Below, piece after piece: positions 59,985 to 64,000 of a DNA stretch of 64,000 nt. The position numbers and the translations under genes are program-made. Numbering within the stretch: the first letter of the stretch is position 1; each line of letters opens with the position of its first letter. The stretch is from Adiantum capillus-veneris. Lineage: Eukaryota > Streptophyta > Polypodiopsida > Polypodiales > Pteridaceae. The DNA lies in assembly GCA_014529385.2 (NCBI GenBank), contig CM043966.1:98911087-98975086 (forward strand). Direction: 5' to 3'. The notes under the pieces are model-generated. The model was given only the letters and a program-made list of their open reading frames with translations. It searched no databases and was not told where the DNA came from.

Positions 59985-60420
59985 CATGGCTATGGAAGCT
60001 AAACAAGACTGGAGTACCGGAATGATTCAGATGAAGGACGCTAAAGGAAAGTCCATATTCTACGACAAGAGGACTAGGAAGCAATGCAACATGATTTTGG
60101 AGGCTTTAGAAGATGAGTCCACCAGCGACTATTCGTCTACCTCAAGAGAAGAGACAACAACAACTGATGAGAGTGACAGTAGCGTCGAAGTGATGGGGGT
60201 CATCCTTAAAGACCCAAAAAAATTGACACAATCTGAAGCACCCCCGACAAACCGAGAGGAAACATCAGGTATGCAAGCCTTAGAGGATGCAAGTAAGCTA
60301 CATCGGATGCTCTCGAATGAGTTAATCGATGAAGAAAGGAAGGAATATGTCTCCATGCTAGGTAACTTCACTACATTGTTCATTGATGGCTATGATAAGA
60401 TATCATGAATCACAGTAGTA
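59985..60420 (+). pseudogene. element D segment start: protease tail and linker
   Basis: In the +1 frame relative to the RT above, the sequence reads WLMAMEAKQDWSTGMIQMKD, the end of a retropepsin domain (where 'LGR.WL......DW' is usual). It is followed by an acidic linker (DYSSTSREETTTTDESDSSV) and EYVSMLGNFTTLFIDGYDKI, the run-up to a second RT. A TGA stops it at 60,408. The switch at about 59,984 is within ttTGGCTC, shared by both partners. Confidence 0.8.
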
Positions 60421-61264
60421 CAACACCACATAAAACTCAAGGAAGGAAGTAAACCTGTAGTGCAAAAGCTCAAAAGACTTGGGGTAATACAACAAGAGGC
60501 ACTACTTAAAGAACTGAGAAATTTGTTACAGGCAGGTTTCATCTACCCCGTCGAAGACTCAAAATGGGTCTCTCCAGTATTAGTCACACCAAAGAAGAAT
60601 GGCAAGTGGAGAGTCTGTGCGGACTATAAATCTCTCAATGCAGCCAGAAAGAGGGATCACTTTCCCCTCCCATTCCAGGATGAAATTCTCAATGAAGTGG
60701 CAGGTCATGAGCGCTACACAGTATGTGATGGCTACTCAGGATACTTTCAGATTAGCATTGCAGAAGAAGACTAGAAGAAGAAAACCTTCATCACGCCTTG
60801 GGGATGCTTTGCTTACGGAGTGATGCCTTTTGGCCTCACCAACGCTCCGGCCACATTTCAGCGCTGTGTGACTTTTGTCTTCCAACCCTACTTTAGAACG
60901 TCAATACGGATTTTCACAAATAATTTTCTATAGTTCACGCTCCCTCCATTTAAGCAAAGTCTATGATGGCCTGACCAGGCTGCAAACCTTGGTTGGCCAG
61001 CTCAACGTGGATAAGTGCCACATTGGTGAAAGCAAAGTCACTCTACTTGGCCATGTAATTTCAGCAAAAGGGATTGAGGCTGACCCTAGCAAGATCCAAG
61101 CTTTGGTATCTTTATCATCACCCACCACAGCTAAGCAGTTGGTTTCTTTCCTTCAGAAGGTAATATACTTAAGCAGGTTCATTCACTTGCTATCTCAAGT
61201 GGTTCTCCCTCTACAAAAAATCACCCAGAGGGATGCCTTCTCATGGAGTGAAGAAAATGAGTAG
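60421..61264 (+). pseudogene. element D reverse transcriptase
   Basis: A second, complete-looking but broken RT: LRNLLQAGFIYPVEDSKWVS, VTPKKNGKWRVCADYKSLNA, YTVCDGYSGYFQISIAEED (first Asp), stop at 60,772, then FITPWGCFAYGVMPFGLTNA, PATFQR, and a degraded YxDD region near 60,915 (IFTNNFL). The thumb follows as LNVDKCHIGESKVTLLGHVI and ADPSKIQALVSLSSPTTAK. Only the first catalytic Asp survives. Confidence 0.88.
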
Positions 61265-61565
61265 CAATTCACCAAGATGAAGCAAATCCTAGCTACACTC
61301 CCCACCATTTCACCCCCCAAGTGGGTCGAGCCATTTTATGTGAACCCCAGTGTAGGAAGTGATACACTTGGAGCCGTACTAATGCAAAAGGACCCCCAAA
61401 CTTCTTTCATGCATCCTATTTACTTCTCTAGTCGTGTCATGACCCCATCAGAAAAGGGATTCACCAAAGTAGAACACATGGTTCTCGCATTAATTTTTGC
61501 TACCACAAAGTTCCGCTCCTATCTTTGACAATGGAGGAGGTTTTTCCATATGTAATGTGACACAT
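61265..61565 (+). pseudogene. element D RNase H (first)
   Basis: KWVEPFYVNPSVGSDTLGAV, then YFSSRVMTPSEKGFTKVEHM and VLALIFATTKFRSYL. This is the RT-linked RNase H, in which catalytic positions are largely replaced, as is usual for the first RNase H of dual-RNase H elements. Confidence 0.82.
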
Positions 61566-62150
61566 GGATGTCTCATCTAGGATCTCTAAATGGTTGGTTA
61601 GATTACAAGACTTTGACTACACCATGCAAGTAGAAAACTCCACCAGGGCTAGTGTAGCGGGTATTCTTACCCATCGCCACTATGAGAAGAAGCTGAAGGT
61701 CAACACGGAAGCAAAAGAAGAGACACCAATGATAGAAAGTCCTAAGCTAGAAGGAGCTCACTCTCTTTTCTTTGACGGAGCATACAAAAGAACAGTGGAC
61801 CAGTCTACATCTCGCATAGTCATTTTCAATGAGCAATAGGAAAGGGTATTCTCCATCGGCGGCCAGCTATTACACTCCCACTCCAACAAAGAAGCAAAGT
61901 ATGCAACTTTAATTCTTGGGTTAGAACAATGTATTTCACAAGGAATTCAGCGCCTAAATGTGCTTAGCAATGCTTTGCTTTTGATAAAGCAGATAAACGG
62001 CACTTGGGTTTGTAAAAATCAGGTTTTACTTGGTCAACTACACCAAGTTAAGGATCTTTTAAGGAAGTTCAAAGCAGTGCAATTATTTCATGTCCCCAGG
62101 ACAGATAATCAGGAGATAGATGCTCTAGCCAAGGAAAGAATACAAGAAGT
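61566..62150 (+). pseudogene. element D second RNase H (aRNH-like)
   Basis: HSLFFDGAYKRTVDQSTSRI (61,760), then after a stop HSNKEAKYATLILGLEQCIS, RLNVLSNALLLIKQINGTWV and VQLFHVPRTDNQEIDALAKE. The order D...E...(D)...N.E.DALA is that of the additional archaeal-type RNase H of Tat-lineage gypsy elements (Ogre, Retand). The third Asp is replaced in NVLSNALL. One stop at 61,838 breaks it. Confidence 0.83.
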
Positions 62151-63370
62151 TCCAGCAGGAGCAATCAAACTGAAACTACCCCTCTTTCAAGGTAGTGATG
62201 CTATGCCAGATATCATTAGCTTTCTAGATACAGGAGAATGTCCGGAAGGGTACACTAAAGGCCATAAACAGTGGCTGGTAAGGAAGACTACCAGATACTG
62301 CCTTGTAAACAACCACTTGTATTGTAAGGGCAAGGATCAGATTCTCAGGCGAGTGCCAACCTCCAGTGAGATCACAGAGGTAATTTCAAGTTGCCACGAT
62401 GGCGTCGGTGGCGGTCATTTTACTCTAGATATCACCAGTAGGAAGATTCTACAAGCAGGATACTCTTGGCCTAGTCTAAACAGGGATGTACATCATTGGT
62501 GTTTAGGAAGATTCTACAAGCAGGATACTCTTGGCCTAGTCTAAACAGGATGTACATCATTGGTGTAAAACATGCAAGGCCTGTCAAGTGGCCAGTGATC
62601 GCACACTAGCCGATGAGCCACAGACTCCTATCATCTCATATGGTCCATTTGAGAAGTGGGGAATAGATGCAATTGGTCCTCTACCAAGGGCCCAATCAGG
62701 TAAACTATACATTTGAGTTGGTGTAGCCTACATGACCCGATGGGCAGAAGCAGCAGCCACCACCCGCATTACAGCCCAGGAGGTAGCAAAGTTCATATTT
62801 GAGCACATCTGTTGCTGTTTGGCACTCCTCTTGAGATAATATCAGATAGGGGACCAGGTTTCAGAGGAGATTTGGTGGGAGAACTGATGAAAAAGTTAGG
62901 CATCACACGCCGACATTCCACACCATACTATCCACAGTATAATGGCCTAGTAAAAAAGGTAAACAGAATGATATGAAAAATCATCACAAAGCAGGTGAAC
63001 AACCACACAGGAGACTGGGATAAACATCTCATTGCCGCTCTATGGGACTACCAAACGACGTTCCGAATATCATTAGGTTTCACCCCTTTCCATCTAGTTT
63101 ATGGAAAGGAGGCAATTCTGCCCATTGAGGTACACATAGCCAGCTTACGAGTCATGTCTAGCCAAATACAACGCCCGATTGTAAATCTCCGCAACCACAT
63201 CGTGGATCTGGAAAGGATCCAAATAGATAGGGAAGAAGCAATCAATCACTATGCAACGCAGGCAGAGCGACACCGGCTCACCTTCAATCAAGGGCTTAAC
63301 ACTAGGTTGGTAATGGGACACTTTTATGTCCTAGAACATTTTTATGTCCTGGTAAGTGACCATTTTCCTT
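62150..63370 (+). pseudogene. element D integrase (broken)
   Basis: The H2C2 region has SSCHDGVGGGHFTLDITSRK, and the expected 'C..CQ' is delayed by a 65-bp tandem duplication (62,439-62,568) with a one-base deletion in the second copy. Core motifs: FEKWGIDAIGPLPRAQSG (first Asp, 62,655), LEIISDRGPGFRGDLVGEL (second Asp, 62,835) and YYPQYNGLVKKVNRMI, where the catalytic Glu is replaced by Lys (62,950). The C-terminal open frame 62,995-63,372 (LGFTPFHLVYGKEAILPIEV) is standard. Confidence 0.88.
62439..62568. repeat. 65-bp tandem duplication in integrase
   Basis: The segment starting TAGGAAGATTCTACAAGC at 62,439 recurs at 62,504. The second copy reads acaggatgt where the first reads acagggatgt. 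Confidence 0.93.
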
Positions 63371-64000
63371 GAATTATGTCAAGAGTTTCAAAATGGATTT
63401 TGAGGTGGTATCTGTCTAGAAAGTTGTCTCATGAGCTGAAAAAAACTCGACATTTTTTTGGAATATCAATTCCATCTTTAACCTTGTCCTTGCACAACAT
63501 TTCACAACCTAAACTGTGTGAAAAAACGGGTCTTGTTTTTGGCTTTTTCCAACTTTTTGCAACTATACCACTCTAGAATTCATGTTTGTGAGGTCTATAA
63601 TGCTAGAGAACTATCTTTATTAGTCCTCAACATGTCCTGATGCTTCTAGGGAGAAATAAATGTTAAAGTTGTAAGTTACGACCAAATTACAAAAATTGTT
63701 AAATCCTGTTTTTTAGCCAATTTTAGCTCTTCTATGATTTTTTTTGGTGGCTTTCATGATATCCAAATGCAGTTTTGATTTTCTATGTCGCATATTCTAA
63801 CATAAAGCTAATATTCCTTGAGTTTTGGGGCACCTGATACCCTATTTTTCATAGTAGACAACGATGGTTGATTTTTTCAATTATAGAAGAAAACGAAACA
63901 TTCTAGTATATCAAGTATAGCTTTTTCAATATTGTTAAATTCTTGTGACAACTACATGCATTTTGTAGGTAGTAACCATATCTAGTCATAAGGATCAAAT
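63371..64000. other. no gene seen; downstream of integrase
   Basis: AT-rich DNA without a recognisable gene or LTR boundary. It could be the 3' non-coding part of the element. Confidence 0.4.

Larger units (their letters stand above)
40432..63370 (+). mobile_element. Ty3-gypsy element B with hybrid pol, carrying element C
   Basis: It comprises an LTR (40,432-41,271), a tRNA-Asp-like primer site, a 2-kb leader with palindromes, Gag to 46,363, then after element C and flanking non-coding DNA a protease, half an RT and a second pol segment (protease tail, RT, RNase H, second RNase H, integrase) to 63,370. The 3' LTR is beyond the window or lost. The later pol segment is labelled D because it must come from a different element. 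All ORFs apart from the Gag core are broken. Confidence 0.83.

Noticed and set aside
57250-63370. Endogenous caulimovirus-like pararetrovirus
   Set aside because: An integrase with DDE motifs and an LTR with primer site are present, and no movement or coat protein is seen. This is a Ty3-gypsy element.

Overview
The window is repeat-dense nuclear DNA of a land plant. It is made of degenerate plant-type retrotransposons, gene fragments and very long AG/AC microsatellites, with no bacterial-style genes, rRNA or tRNA. The (CT)n(CA)n and (AG)n tracts, several over 100 bp, and the large gypsy elements would fit a big genome such as that of a fern or gymnosperm. That placement is a guess.

Layout. 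1-4383: 5' part of a decayed Ty1-copia element on the minus strand (LTR, primer binding site, gag, protease, integrase, RT; the rest lies off the left edge). 5448-11417: a complete minus-strand LTR element of 5,970 bp with 142-bp LTRs, a TTCTA target duplication and no recognisable coding capacity (LARD-like). About 12.2-18.2 kb: a broken L1-type LINE on the plus strand. 18.2-28.7 kb: low-information DNA with long microsatellites, a histone H4 pseudogene (21.5-21.8 kb), an LRAT/NC-domain gene fragment (22.3-22.5 kb), two inverted-repeat hairpins (23.1 and 25.2 kb) and a second LINE 3' end (26.0-26.9 kb).

28.7-64 kb is a nest of Ty3-gypsy elements. Element A (plus strand, from 28,703) is a decayed autonomous element. 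Its 5' LTR is split by a 2.15-kb insertion, and behind the integrase it carries an extra ORF with a second retropepsin-like domain. Element B (plus strand, LTR from 40,432) appears inserted in the tail ORF of A. Its leader carries four copies of a 24-bp palindrome. Its pol is a hybrid: half of one RT is joined at a microhomology to the protease tail, full RT, dual RNase H and integrase of another element (D). Element C (minus strand, 47,740-56,651, TSD ATCTC) sits inside B. It is young and structurally complete, and belongs to the A family, but it has lost RT, RNase H and integrase in frame, leaving one intact 1,717-codon Gag-protease-tail ORF.

The only long intact coding sequence is that of element C. 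It should depend on an autonomous relative (A type) for RT and integrase. A, B and C all have a tRNA-Asp-like primer binding site, consistent with the Tat/Athila branch of plant Ty3-gypsy elements. No cellular gene in the window looks functional.
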